A DNA stretch of 6,958 nucleotides. Origin: Faucicola sp937889485 (GTDB lineage Bacteria; Pseudomonadota; Gammaproteobacteria; Pseudomonadales; Moraxellaceae). Below the pieces are notes generated by a model. That model was not told the origin of the DNA. It saw nothing but the letters and a program-made list of their open reading frames with translations, and made no database searches. Made by a program: the position numbers and the translations under genes. Below, in pieces: positions 1 to 6,446 of the stretch. The first letter of the stretch is position 1. Each line of letters opens with the position of its first letter. The DNA is taken from positions 1 through 6,958 of the forward strand of contig JBOFWQ010000014.1 in assembly GCA_051653685.1 (NCBI GenBank). The letters run 5' to 3'.

Positions 1-53
1 GTGATAATGGTGCTTTAAGTAACCAAATTTTGCATATACCATAGGAGAGAACT

Positions 54-470
54 GTGGCAACTTTACAATGTAATGTCGTCAGTGCGAAAGAAACTATCTA
101 CTCTGGTGAGATTAGTATGTTAATTGCTACTGGTGTAGAAGGTGAAGTAGGTATTTTGCCAGGACATATCCCATTTATTACGTTATTAAAGCCAGGGACG
201 ATGCAAATCAAAACTAGCCAAGGTAATGATGAAATGGTTTATGTATCAGGTGGGGTGTTGGAAGTTCAACCGCATTTGGTAACGGTATTGGCAGATACGG
301 CTGTTCGTGCCCATGATTTGGATGAAGCCAAAATTTTGGATGCTCGTCGTCATGCGGAACAAACTTTGCAAAATCAAAAAGCAAATATTGATACCTCTGC
401 CGCTTTGGTTGCGTTGGCTGAATCACTTGCCCAACTACAAACGCTACAAAAATTCAAGAACCGTGCATAA
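54..470 (+). CDS. atpC: F1Fo ATP synthase epsilon subunit
   Basis: This is the epsilon subunit of the F1 central stalk, which binds gamma, couples the catalytic head to the c-ring and can inhibit ATP hydrolysis. It is cytoplasmic, on the membrane face. At 138 residues it has the usual gammaproteobacterial length. The N-terminal beta-sandwich covers about residues 4-86 and contains the family signature around residues 29-49 (EGEVGILPGHIPFITLLKPG). The C-terminal two-helix domain covers about 88-138 and includes DLDEAKILDARRHAEQ. The start is GTG at 54, preceded by an AGGAG ribosome binding site at 43-47 with good spacing; no better ATG lies upstream in frame. In gammaproteobacteria atpC is normally the last gene of the atp operon after atpD. 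The intrinsic terminator just downstream agrees with that, although atpD itself is not recognisable in the 53 bases upstream. The gene is intact and the identification is secure. Confidence 0.97.
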   Translation: MATLQCNVVSAKETIYSGEISMLIATGVEGEVGILPGHIPFITLLKPGTMQIKTSQGNDEMVYVSGGVLEVQPHLVTVLADTAVRAHDLDEAKILDARRHAEQTLQNQKANIDTSAALVALAESLAQLQTLQKFKNRA

Positions 471-515
471 TGGTAAGTTGGCATCAATAAACGTGATTTT
501 CTGTGCACGTCCAAG

Positions 516-542
516 AACAGGGGCAATAACCCCTGTTTTTTT
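516..542 (+). terminator. Intrinsic terminator after atpC
   Basis: A perfect 8-bp stem pairs AACAGGGG (516-523) with CCCCTGTT (530-537) around a 6-base loop, and a T-run continues to 542. It lies 46 bases past the atpC stop codon. It should end the ATP synthase operon transcript and insulate it from the regulator gene downstream. Confidence 0.93.
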
Positions 543-813
543 ATAGCTTTAAAAAATTAATAAACAATTTTTCATTATAAATTGGTGTTTTCGTGTGTTT
601 ATTTTGTAACGTCGTGATCGTACTTGGGTTATAAGCTGTATTTCTTTAACTATATAATTTAGTTGTAATTTTTGTAGTTATTTTGAGTTTGTTACGTTTT
701 AACAATATTAAAATCTTGTGTTTTTCGCTAAATTAATTCAGTTGTATAGTAATAATGAATACAATAAGTAAAATTTCATTAACTATTAATGATATATAAG
801 TAAAGAGATATTC
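543..813. other. AT-rich upstream region of bfmR with possible operator motifs
   Basis: No gene is visible in this stretch; all frames are short and stop-rich. It is markedly richer in A and T than its neighbours. Visible elements are an inverted repeat CAATTT / AAATTG (565-570 and 579-584), a TGTAACGT (605-612) and an oppositely oriented GTTACGT (691-697), and TTGTAA / TTGTAG hexamers nine bases apart (663-668 and 672-677). The GTTAC core resembles the 3' half of the E. coli RstA box (TACATNTNGTTACA), and BfmR is an RstA-type regulator. These may therefore be autoregulatory sites, but only about 8 of 12 specified positions match at either place. Overall the region looks like a large regulatory upstream sequence. 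Any specific operator call is tentative. Confidence 0.4.
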
Positions 814-822
814 TGATATAAT
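814..822 (+). promoter_or_regulatory. Extended -10 promoter for bfmR
   Basis: TGATATAAT is a perfect extended -10 element (TGn plus TATAAT, with TATAAT at 817-822). No good -35 hexamer lies at 17-18 bases, which is common for extended -10 promoters. Transcription would begin near 829, giving a leader of about 29 bases that ends in the strong bfmR ribosome binding site. It is assigned from sequence only. Confidence 0.68.
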
Positions 823-857
823 CATTTGGAATATGCGTTTAAATTTTGGAGGAATTT

Positions 858-1565
858 ATGTCAGAAGAAGAGTTGATACCACGGGTATTAATTGTTGAGG
901 ATGATGAACGCCTTGCAACGTTGACCCAAGACTATTTGCGTAAAAATGGTTTGGATGTGGCAATTGAAACGGATGGCAATCGCGCAATTCGTCGTATTGT
1001 TAGTGAACAGCCTGACATGGTGGTACTAGATGTGATGTTGCCAGGTAGTGATGGTCTGACTGTTTGCCGTGAGGTACGTCCGCATTTTCATAATCCCATT
1101 TTGATGTTGACCGCTCGTACTGAAGATATGGATCAGGTGCTGGGTTTGGAGATGGGCGCAGATGACTATGTCGCTAAGCCCGTGCAACCTCGGGTTTTGC
1201 TAGCGCGTATTCGTGCTTTGCTTCGCCGCTCCGATACTGCCCCTACCGATGAAGTGCCGCAGCGCCTTGAGTTTGGTGATTTGGTAATTGATAATGGTGG
1301 TCGTTCCGTTACGCTAAATGATGAACTGGTTGATTTTACCAGCGCGGAGTATGATTTATTATGGTTACTGGCGTCAAATGCGGGACGTATTTTGTCGCGT
1401 GAAGATATTTTTGAGCGCCTACGTGGTATTGAATACGATGGTCAAGATCGCTCTATTGATGTGCGTATTTCTCGTATCCGTCCCAAAATTGGTGATGATC
1501 CTGAAAACCCTAAGCGCATCAAAACCGTCCGTAGCAAGGGCTATTTATTTGTTAAAGAAAACTAA
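858..1565 (+). CDS. bfmR: BfmR/RstA-type response regulator (OmpR/PhoB family)
   Basis: This is a cytoplasmic DNA-binding response regulator of 235 residues. The receiver domain spans about residues 9-125: acidic pocket E14-D15-D16, phosphoacceptor D58 in VVLDVMLPG, switch residues T85 and Y104, and conserved K107 followed by P108. A winged-helix effector domain spans about 138-235 and includes the recognition-helix region DGQDRSIDVRISRIR and the wing RIKTVRSKGYLF. The protein matches, from memory, Acinetobacter baumannii BfmR nearly throughout, and E. coli RstA less closely. BfmR controls capsule, pilus-mediated attachment and stress tolerance in Acinetobacter; the regulon here is unknown. 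ATG at 858 is chosen because GGAGGA (848-853) precedes it by four bases. An in-frame TTG at 846 would overlap that site and is rejected. The kinase gene bfmS follows, but across a terminator. The gene is intact and the assignment strong. Confidence 0.95.
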   Translation: MSEEELIPRVLIVEDDERLATLTQDYLRKNGLDVAIETDGNRAIRRIVSEQPDMVVLDVMLPGSDGLTVCREVRPHFHNPILMLTARTEDMDQVLGLEMGADDYVAKPVQPRVLLARIRALLRRSDTAPTDEVPQRLEFGDLVIDNGGRSVTLNDELVDFTSAEYDLLWLLASNAGRILSREDIFERLRGIEYDGQDRSIDVRISRIRPKIGDDPENPKRIKTVRSKGYLFVKEN

Positions 1566-1602
1566 TCTACCATTTTGTGGTGTTGGGATTCCATTTACAT
1601 CT

Positions 1603-1627
1603 AAGCCAGCAATGTGCTGGCTTTTTT
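1603..1627 (+). terminator. Intrinsic terminator between bfmR and bfmS
   Basis: A perfect 9-bp stem pairs AAGCCAGCA (1603-1611) with TGCTGGCTT (1615-1623) around a 3-base loop, and a T-run extends to 1627. It starts 37 bases after the bfmR stop codon. It should end or attenuate most bfmR transcripts before bfmS. Confidence 0.92.
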
Positions 1628-1665
1628 GTGAGTATAGACGTGGTGTTTGGGGGTGTCAGTGGCTA

Positions 1666-1695
1666 TAGACAATGATTTCAAAAATCACATACAAT
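1666..1695 (+). promoter_or_regulatory. Candidate promoter for bfmS
   Basis: TAGACA (1666-1671, five of six matches to the -35 consensus) and TACAAT (1690-1695, five of six to the -10 consensus) are separated by 18 bases. Initiation near 1702 would leave a leader of about 22 bases before the bfmS ATG. The position downstream of a strong terminator makes a separate promoter plausible. A direct repeat TATAGAC (1633-1639 and 1664-1670, 31 bases apart) overlaps the -35 region and could be an operator. Confidence 0.5.
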
Positions 1696-1724
1696 AACGG
1701 CAGTTTTTTAATAAAAATAGGGTC

Positions 1725-3419
1725 ATGTTGCTACTATCTTCTTTGAATCAATCAATATTTTTGCGGATTTATGCAGGACTGTTACTCATCTGCTTGCTGG
1801 TAGCGTTGTTTGCGCAATTGCTAATTACCACAATCAACGGTGAGCGCGTGCAAACTTACCGTGAGGATATGGCATCAGCGGCATTTTATCTGATTAATTC
1901 GGGTTTGTCGCGGCAAGTGACATCACAAGATCGCAATTTTTGGTTATCTGATGTGAGCACTTTGCTTGATACCAAGTTTGATATTGAGCCGATGGCAAAA
2001 GCAGATTTTAAATCAAGCGAGATTAATCGGCTCAATAAGCAGCAGGCGGTAGTACGTTATAATGATGATACCAACACTGCCGATATTTATCATAAAGTTT
2101 CGGGTGAAAATAATGTGCTGCATGTGAGTGTCAATAAGCTTAGTGAGCAGCAAATTAAAGGTGTGGGTGTTTTGTTACTGGATGATTTGTCTTATTATCA
2201 TACATTGGCAGAAAAACAACAACGCTTGCAGCAAATCCAAAAATTCTTTCCGTTTAAATTGACGTTACAGTCAATTAATAAATTGCAGCTAGATACCGAC
2301 CAAAAGGCGCGTCTTTATCGCAAAGACATTGTGATTATGTTTCGTGATAATAGCAGTGTTGAAAACTCTTCAATTCGTGTGCTGGCACCTACGGAACTGC
2401 AAGATACAGTGGTAAATCTAGGGCCTATTCCGTTGTTTAATTGGTTTCCGCTTAATTTAATTATTAGTATTACCTTGATCAGTATGTTTTTGGTAAGTTT
2501 GGGGGTTTATGCACTGATTTTTCCACTTGAGCGTAAATTGCAGTTGATTCATAGTGGGATTACTAAAGTACGTGAGGGTAAACTAAATACCAAGGTTAAA
2601 GTGGTGGGCGAGGATGAAATTGCACATTTGGCAGCCACGTTTAACAGCATGACCGAGCATATTCGCCGTTTGATTGAATCGCAGCGTGAGCTAACCCGTG
2701 CGGTGTCGCATGAGTTAAGAACCCCTGTGGCGAGGATACGTTTTGCGGTAGATATGCTGGCAGACACCGATGATTATGATGATCGTATGAGCCAACGTGA
2801 TTATATTGATCAAGATATAGAGGCATTAAATGGTCTAATTGATGAGATTTTGACCTATGCTAAACTTGAAGAAGGCTCGCCAAAAATGACATGGGAAGCG
2901 GTCAATTTGAAAGAGTTGGTAGAGCAAATTGTAAGAGAAACCAATGCTTTAGGTAAACCTGTTACGGTATTGGTGGGTAATATTGACAAGGTAGCAATTG
3001 CACAGGCAGATAGACGTTACTTACACCGCGTTTTGCAAAATCTAGCAGGTAATGCCACACGTTACGCAGAAAAAACCATCATTGTGTCTGCAGGTATTGA
3101 GCGCAACGAGGCATTTATTAGTGTGGAAGATGATGGTCACGGTATTCCTGAAAAAGACCGTGAAAAAGTGTTTATTCCGTTTGCTAGACTAGATGATAGT
3201 CGTACCCGTGCATCGGGTGGTTATGGTTTAGGCTTGTCTATTGTGTCACGGATTGCGTTTTGGTTTAATGGTAGAATGTCGGTGGATGAAAGTCCAACAT
3301 TGGGAGGGGCAAGATTTACTATGACATGGCCGGTCAACCAACTTGGTGCCAGTATTGAGGCGGATGCCCTGACCCAAAAGAGCACCGAAAAAAAATATAC
3401 CTTAGAACAAGGTTCATAA
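1725..3419 (+). CDS. bfmS: BfmS-like sensor histidine kinase
   Basis: This is an inner-membrane histidine kinase of 564 residues and the expected partner of the neighbouring BfmR; in Acinetobacter BfmS often restrains BfmR output. TM1 is about residues 11-33, a large periplasmic sensor region about 36-240, and TM2 about 243-266. HAMP follows at about 267-320. The dimerisation/phosphoacceptor domain has H329 in AVSHELRTP. The ATPase domain shows the N box (N439, N443), the D470-G471-H472-G473 G1 motif and the glycine-rich G2 loop GGYGLGLS (498-505). A polar tail of about 25 residues follows the domain. It is somewhat longer than the roughly 550 residues I recall for A. baumannii BfmS. The periplasmic part looks far less conserved than the kinase core. 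The start is uncertain: AGGG (1719-1722) lies only two bases before ATG 1725, so the adjacent TTG at 1728 is a possible alternative. All catalytic motifs are intact. Confidence 0.92.
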   Translation: MLLLSSLNQSIFLRIYAGLLLICLLVALFAQLLITTINGERVQTYREDMASAAFYLINSGLSRQVTSQDRNFWLSDVSTLLDTKFDIEPMAKADFKSSEINRLNKQQAVVRYNDDTNTADIYHKVSGENNVLHVSVNKLSEQQIKGVGVLLLDDLSYYHTLAEKQQRLQQIQKFFPFKLTLQSINKLQLDTDQKARLYRKDIVIMFRDNSSVENSSIRVLAPTELQDTVVNLGPIPLFNWFPLNLIISITLISMFLVSLGVYALIFPLERKLQLIHSGITKVREGKLNTKVKVVGEDEIAHLAATFNSMTEHIRRLIESQRELTRAVSHELRTPVARIRFAVDMLADTDDYDDRMSQRDYIDQDIEALNGLIDEILTYAKLEEGSPKMTWEAVNLKELVEQIVRETNALGKPVTVLVGNIDKVAIAQADRRYLHRVLQNLAGNATRYAEKTIIVSAGIERNEAFISVEDDGHGIPEKDREKVFIPFARLDDSRTRASGGYGLGLSIVSRIAFWFNGRMSVDESPTLGGARFTMTWPVNQLGASIEADALTQKSTEKKYTLEQGS

Positions 3420-3445
3420 TCATCTAAATTAAGAGGCTAGGCAAA

Positions 3446-3625
3446 ATGCGTTACTTGTTCTTAGCATTGGTAGCATTAAATATCATTGTCTTTGGTTATT
3501 ACAGTTACTTTTACCATCCCAAAGAGAGTAGCAGTGTGGCGCAAGCGCGTACCTCGCTCATTAATCCTGTGCAGGCGACTAACGTTTCTCATGAGTTGCC
3601 GCCTATGATTGGAACAAAAAAATAA
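3446..3625 (+). CDS. Small single-span membrane protein of unknown function
   Basis: This is a 59-residue open reading frame, ATG 3446 to TAA 3623-3625. A GAGG ribosome binding site (3433-3436) lies nine bases upstream. It begins 26 bases after the bfmS stop on the same strand, so it is probably translated from the same message. Residues 3-20 (YLFLALVALNIIVFGYYS) form one hydrophobic, aromatic-rich segment behind a short MR start, typical of an uncleaved signal anchor. The remaining 36 or so residues are polar, contain no cysteine (so it is not a lipoprotein) and would probably face the periplasm. I do not recognise a named family. The N-terminus resembles the membrane anchors of short gammaproteobacterial SPOR-domain proteins, but there is no SPOR domain and no room for one before the convergent envZ gene. 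Linkage to bfmS suggests an accessory to the kinase, which is inference. Anchor, ribosome binding site and spacing support it being real. Confidence 0.72.
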   Translation: MRYLFLALVALNIIVFGYYSYFYHPKESSSVAQARTSLINPVQATNVSHELPPMIGTKK

Positions 3626-3656
3626 AAATATTGTTAGCCTGTCTATCAATCCGCCA

Positions 3657-5003
3657 CTAATCAATAATTGGAATTTTAATCAATACCTCAAGCCCCCCTT
3701 GGGTGACTTGGTTTCTGGCAATAACCGTACCGTTATGAAGGTGGGTAATGCGGCTGACAATCGCTAGCCCTAAGCCACTACCTTGTGTGGTGCGGGCAGT
3801 TTCGCCGCGCTCAAAAGGCTGCATAATCCGCTCCAGTTGGTCTTCTGCCACGCCTTCACCTTCATCGCTCACCGCAATCATCAAATATTTGGGTAGTACG
3901 AGCACGTCAGCGCCGCTATCTTTACTAGTTTCAATGTGAATACCAATATGTATAGGTGGCTTGCCATAACGGCTAGCGTTATTGACCAAATTTACGATTA
4001 GGCGCTTAATTGACAATGGGCGTAGAGGTACGCTGGGCAAGTCTTCTGCAATATCAATCACAAAGGGTAGTGGGGCAAACTGTACCACGATTTCATTAAT
4101 GATGGGTTTGAGGTTGGTTAGGCGCACTGCTTCATCGGAGCCATCTTTCATAAATGAGATAAACTGCTCCAATATAGCGTCCATATCTTCAATATCATAC
4201 ACCAAGCCTTCTCTTAAAAATTCATCGGGCAGCATTTCGGCAGTGAGGCGCATGCGTGTTAGTGGGGTTCTGAGATCATGAGATATCCCCGCTAGCATGA
4301 TATTGCGTTCTTTTTGGGTCTGAGTGAGGTTATGAAACAAGCGATTAAATGCCAAGTTGACCTGACGAATTTCTGTAGAACCTTCATTGGTGGCAAGGTT
4401 GTTGGCGTGTCCTAGGGTAATATAGTCAATCGCCACTTTTTGGAGACGTTTTAGGGGGCGGTTAAGCTGCCTAACCAAGAATAAAATAGTTAACAGAGTT
4501 AACAGGGGAATACCTAGCAAAAATACCCACAAGGTGGCTTGACTATACTGGGCATAAAACTTTACAGGCTCAGTAAGCCAAAACTCAGGGTGGGCACCAT
4601 CTTGTACATATAACACTGGCACGGGTTTAAATTTAAAATACACCGTCGCCGGCCGCCCAAGCACGCTGGATATTTGGTGCGCCATGCTATCGGTAAAATA
4701 GCCAATCACGGTTTTTTCTTCAATCGCCGGAAATTCTTTGGGGTCAGTGATGAGATTGATGTGGGCGGCGTTGATTACCCACGCTTTCATTGCGGGTTGT
4801 TGGTCAAAATCACGACTGGCTTTATCAAGCATCAACAACTGGTTTGCCAAGTAATTGGCATGATTTTGAAGCTCGGGCAAATACAAACTGCGCCAAAAAA
4901 ACCACAACGACAATACCACGCTGACCATCACCACCGACATGACCATGAGGGTGGTTTGCCAGGTATGGCTATAACCTTTGAGTTTGGGTAAATGGGGTTT
5001 CAT
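3657..5003 (-). CDS. envZ: EnvZ-type osmosensor histidine kinase, without adjacent ompR
   Basis: This is an inner-membrane sensor kinase of 448 residues. TM1 is about residues 17-38, the periplasmic domain about 39-155, TM2 about 156-177 and HAMP about 178-230. H242 lies in MLAGISHDLRTPLTR, a near match to the EnvZ H-box; DMDAILEQFISFM continues the EnvZ-like DHp helix. The ATPase domain shows the N box NLVNNASRYG (338-347), G1 motif D380-E-G-E-G384, F box around F397 and G2 loop GSGLGLAI (408-415). EnvZ phosphorylates and dephosphorylates OmpR to control porins and envelope genes; here that role is inferred from homology. The start ATG (complement of 5001-5003) has a modest AGGA site about ten bases upstream. 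ompR normally precedes envZ in an operon, but here the upstream neighbour is the divergent avtA gene, so the cognate regulator lies outside the window. Its stop is 31 bases from the convergent small gene. Confidence 0.88.
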   Translation of the reverse strand: MKPHLPKLKGYSHTWQTTLMVMSVVMVSVVLSLWFFWRSLYLPELQNHANYLANQLLMLDKASRDFDQQPAMKAWVINAAHINLITDPKEFPAIEEKTVIGYFTDSMAHQISSVLGRPATVYFKFKPVPVLYVQDGAHPEFWLTEPVKFYAQYSQATLWVFLLGIPLLTLLTILFLVRQLNRPLKRLQKVAIDYITLGHANNLATNEGSTEIRQVNLAFNRLFHNLTQTQKERNIMLAGISHDLRTPLTRMRLTAEMLPDEFLREGLVYDIEDMDAILEQFISFMKDGSDEAVRLTNLKPIINEIVVQFAPLPFVIDIAEDLPSVPLRPLSIKRLIVNLVNNASRYGKPPIHIGIHIETSKDSGADVLVLPKYLMIAVSDEGEGVAEDQLERIMQPFERGETARTTQGSGLGLAIVSRITHLHNGTVIARNQVTQGGLEVLIKIPIID

Positions 5004-5067
5004 GGGTTTGCATTCCTATTTGTTAGCGGCACGAGTACGTTAAATTGGCAAAAACAGCCCGTCAGCC

Positions 5068-5076
5068 TGTTATAAT
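5068..5076 (+). promoter_or_regulatory. Extended -10 promoter for avtA
   Basis: TGTTATAAT is a perfect extended -10 (TATAAT at 5071-5076). A TTGGCA (5045-5050) resembles a -35 but is 20 bases away, longer than ideal. Transcription would begin near 5083, and the leader carries AGGGA (5101-5105) just before the avtA ATG. Two AAGTTAA repeats (5085-5091 and 5094-5100) lie at or just past the start site and could be a regulator site. Confidence 0.65.
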
Positions 5077-5100
5077 AGACAGATAAGTTAACAAAGTTAA
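5072..5100 (-). promoter_or_regulatory. Candidate envZ promoter, sharing its -10 with avtA
   Basis: Read on the minus strand, TTAACT (complement of 5095-5100, four of six matches to -35) is followed after 17 bases by TATTAT (complement of 5072-5077, five of six to -10). The -10 lies on the same bases as the avtA -10, offset by one. The envZ leader would be about 60 bases. Moderate to low certainty. Confidence 0.4.
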
Positions 5101-5110
5101 AGGGAAAATC

Positions 5111-6409
5111 ATGCAGTTTTCAAAATTTGGCGAAAAGTTTACCAAAAATAGCGGTATCTTGCAGTTGATGGATGATTTGGGTAATGCCTTAAACAGTGAA
5201 CAGCCCATTAATATGTTGGGCGGTGGCAACCCAGCTCGCATTGATGAGGTCAATGAGACTTATTGGCAAGTGTTTCAGCAGCTAGCCCAAGGCGAAACGG
5301 GTTCGGCGGCGATTGAAAATATCGGCAATTATTCCACACCACAAGGTGATGCCAAATTTATCAATGCGTTGGTGGCATTTTTTAACCGCCATTATGGTTG
5401 GGGCATTACGGCGGACAACATTGCCCTAACCAATGGCTCACAAAACGCGTTTTTTTATTTATTTAATTTGTTTGGGGGCAAATTTGAGGGCGGGCAAGAT
5501 AAAAGCATCTTATTACCGCTTGCGCCAGAATATATTGGGTATGCCGATGCCCACATTGATGGCAAACATTTTGTGGCGGTTAATCCTGTGATTGAAACCG
5601 TCACACATGAAGGTGAAACAGGCTTTTTTAAATATCGGGTAGATTTTGAGGCATTAGAAAAATTGCCCGAATTAAATGAAGGAAAGATTGGCGCTATTTG
5701 TTGCTCGCGCCCCACCAATCCCACGGGCAATGTGTTGACCGACGAAGAGATGTCACGCCTTGATGCTTTGGCGCAGGCGCATAGGATTCCGCTTATTATT
5801 GATAATGCTTATGGTATGCCTTTTCCCAATATTATTTACACAGATACCACTTTAACGTGGCATGACAATATTATTTTATGTTTTAGTTTATCCAAAGTTG
5901 GGTTGCCAGGGGTGCGTACGGGCATTGTATTGGCAAACTCTCAGGTTATTCATGCTATTAGCAGTCTAAATGCCGTGGTCAATTTGGCGCCGACTCGCTT
6001 TGGTGCAGCGGTGGCAACGCCTTTGGTTAATGACGACCGTATCAAAGTGCTATCAGATGACCATATCCGACCTTTTTACCAAGCCCAAGCCAAACTTGCT
6101 GTGCGTCTCTTAAAAGAGCAGTTGGCTGGTTATCCTATGCACATTCACAAACCCGAAGGCGCGATATTTTTATGGTTATGGTTTGAGAATTTACCCATTC
6201 GTACTGCCGCATTGTATGAGCGCCTCAAAGCAAAGGGCACGTTAATTATTCCAAGTGAACATTTTTTTGTGGGTGTTGATACCAAAGACTATGCGCACGC
6301 GCATGAGTGCATCCGTATGAGTATTGCCCAAGATGAACAAACTTTGCGACAAGGTATTGCCACCATTGCTGAGGTAGTTAAGGCAGTCTATGAGGCACCC
6401 TGTGTGTAG
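5111..6409 (+). CDS. avtA: Valine-pyruvate aminotransferase
   Basis: This is a PLP-dependent class I/II aminotransferase (fold type I), cytoplasmic, 432 residues against about 417 in E. coli. AvtA catalyses L-valine + pyruvate to 2-oxoisovalerate + L-alanine, linking branched-chain amino acid and alanine pools. Recognisable blocks shared with E. coli AvtA are FGEKFTKNSGI near the N-terminus, MLGGGNPA (35-42), ALTNGSQNAFFYLFNLF (105-121), LAPEYIGYADA (138-148), SRPTNPTGNV (199-208) and HKPEGAIFLWLWF (346-358). Catalytic features are the Schiff-base lysine K262 in SLSKVGLPG, D231 and Y234 of DNAYG contacting the cofactor, R269, and the substrate-carboxylate arginine R402. ATG 5111 is supported by AGGGA (5101-5105). 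The gene appears to be transcribed alone, divergently from envZ, with a hairpin and T-run downstream. The extra length is mostly in the 150-195 region and at the C-terminus. No lesion is seen. Confidence 0.95.
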   Translation: MQFSKFGEKFTKNSGILQLMDDLGNALNSEQPINMLGGGNPARIDEVNETYWQVFQQLAQGETGSAAIENIGNYSTPQGDAKFINALVAFFNRHYGWGITADNIALTNGSQNAFFYLFNLFGGKFEGGQDKSILLPLAPEYIGYADAHIDGKHFVAVNPVIETVTHEGETGFFKYRVDFEALEKLPELNEGKIGAICCSRPTNPTGNVLTDEEMSRLDALAQAHRIPLIIDNAYGMPFPNIIYTDTTLTWHDNIILCFSLSKVGLPGVRTGIVLANSQVIHAISSLNAVVNLAPTRFGAAVATPLVNDDRIKVLSDDHIRPFYQAQAKLAVRLLKEQLAGYPMHIHKPEGAIFLWLWFENLPIRTAALYERLKAKGTLIIPSEHFFVGVDTKDYAHAHECIRMSIAQDEQTLRQGIATIAEVVKAVYEAPCV

Positions 6410-6446
6410 ATTTTGTAAGCAGAAAATAAGGTAGGGATTGAAAAAT

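Noticed and set aside
1..53. Possible end of atpD before atpC
   Set aside because: The three plus-strand frames stop at 2-4, 16-18 and 42-44, and none gives a tail I recognise as the beta subunit C-terminus, so no partial CDS is called.
716..750. Second bfmR promoter using TTGTGT (716-721) and TATAGT (745-750)
   Set aside because: The spacer is 23 bases, too long for a standard promoter, and the extended -10 at 814-822 is much better.
846..857. Earlier TTG start for bfmR adding four residues
   Set aside because: It overlaps the strong GGAGGA ribosome binding site that serves ATG 858, and the added residues do not match the BfmR family N-terminus.
1318..1668. 116-residue plus-strand frame overlapping the end of bfmR
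   Set aside because: Out-of-frame shadow of the bfmR winged-helix domain that also runs through the terminator.
3476..3664. 62-residue minus-strand frame opposite the small membrane gene
   Set aside because: It overlaps the envZ stop region and lies antisense to a frame with a better ribosome binding site and a membrane anchor; no convincing start signal or family features.
3748..4991. Several plus-strand frames (63-105 residues) inside envZ
   Set aside because: Antisense shadows of the kinase coding sequence, without ribosome binding sites or family similarity.
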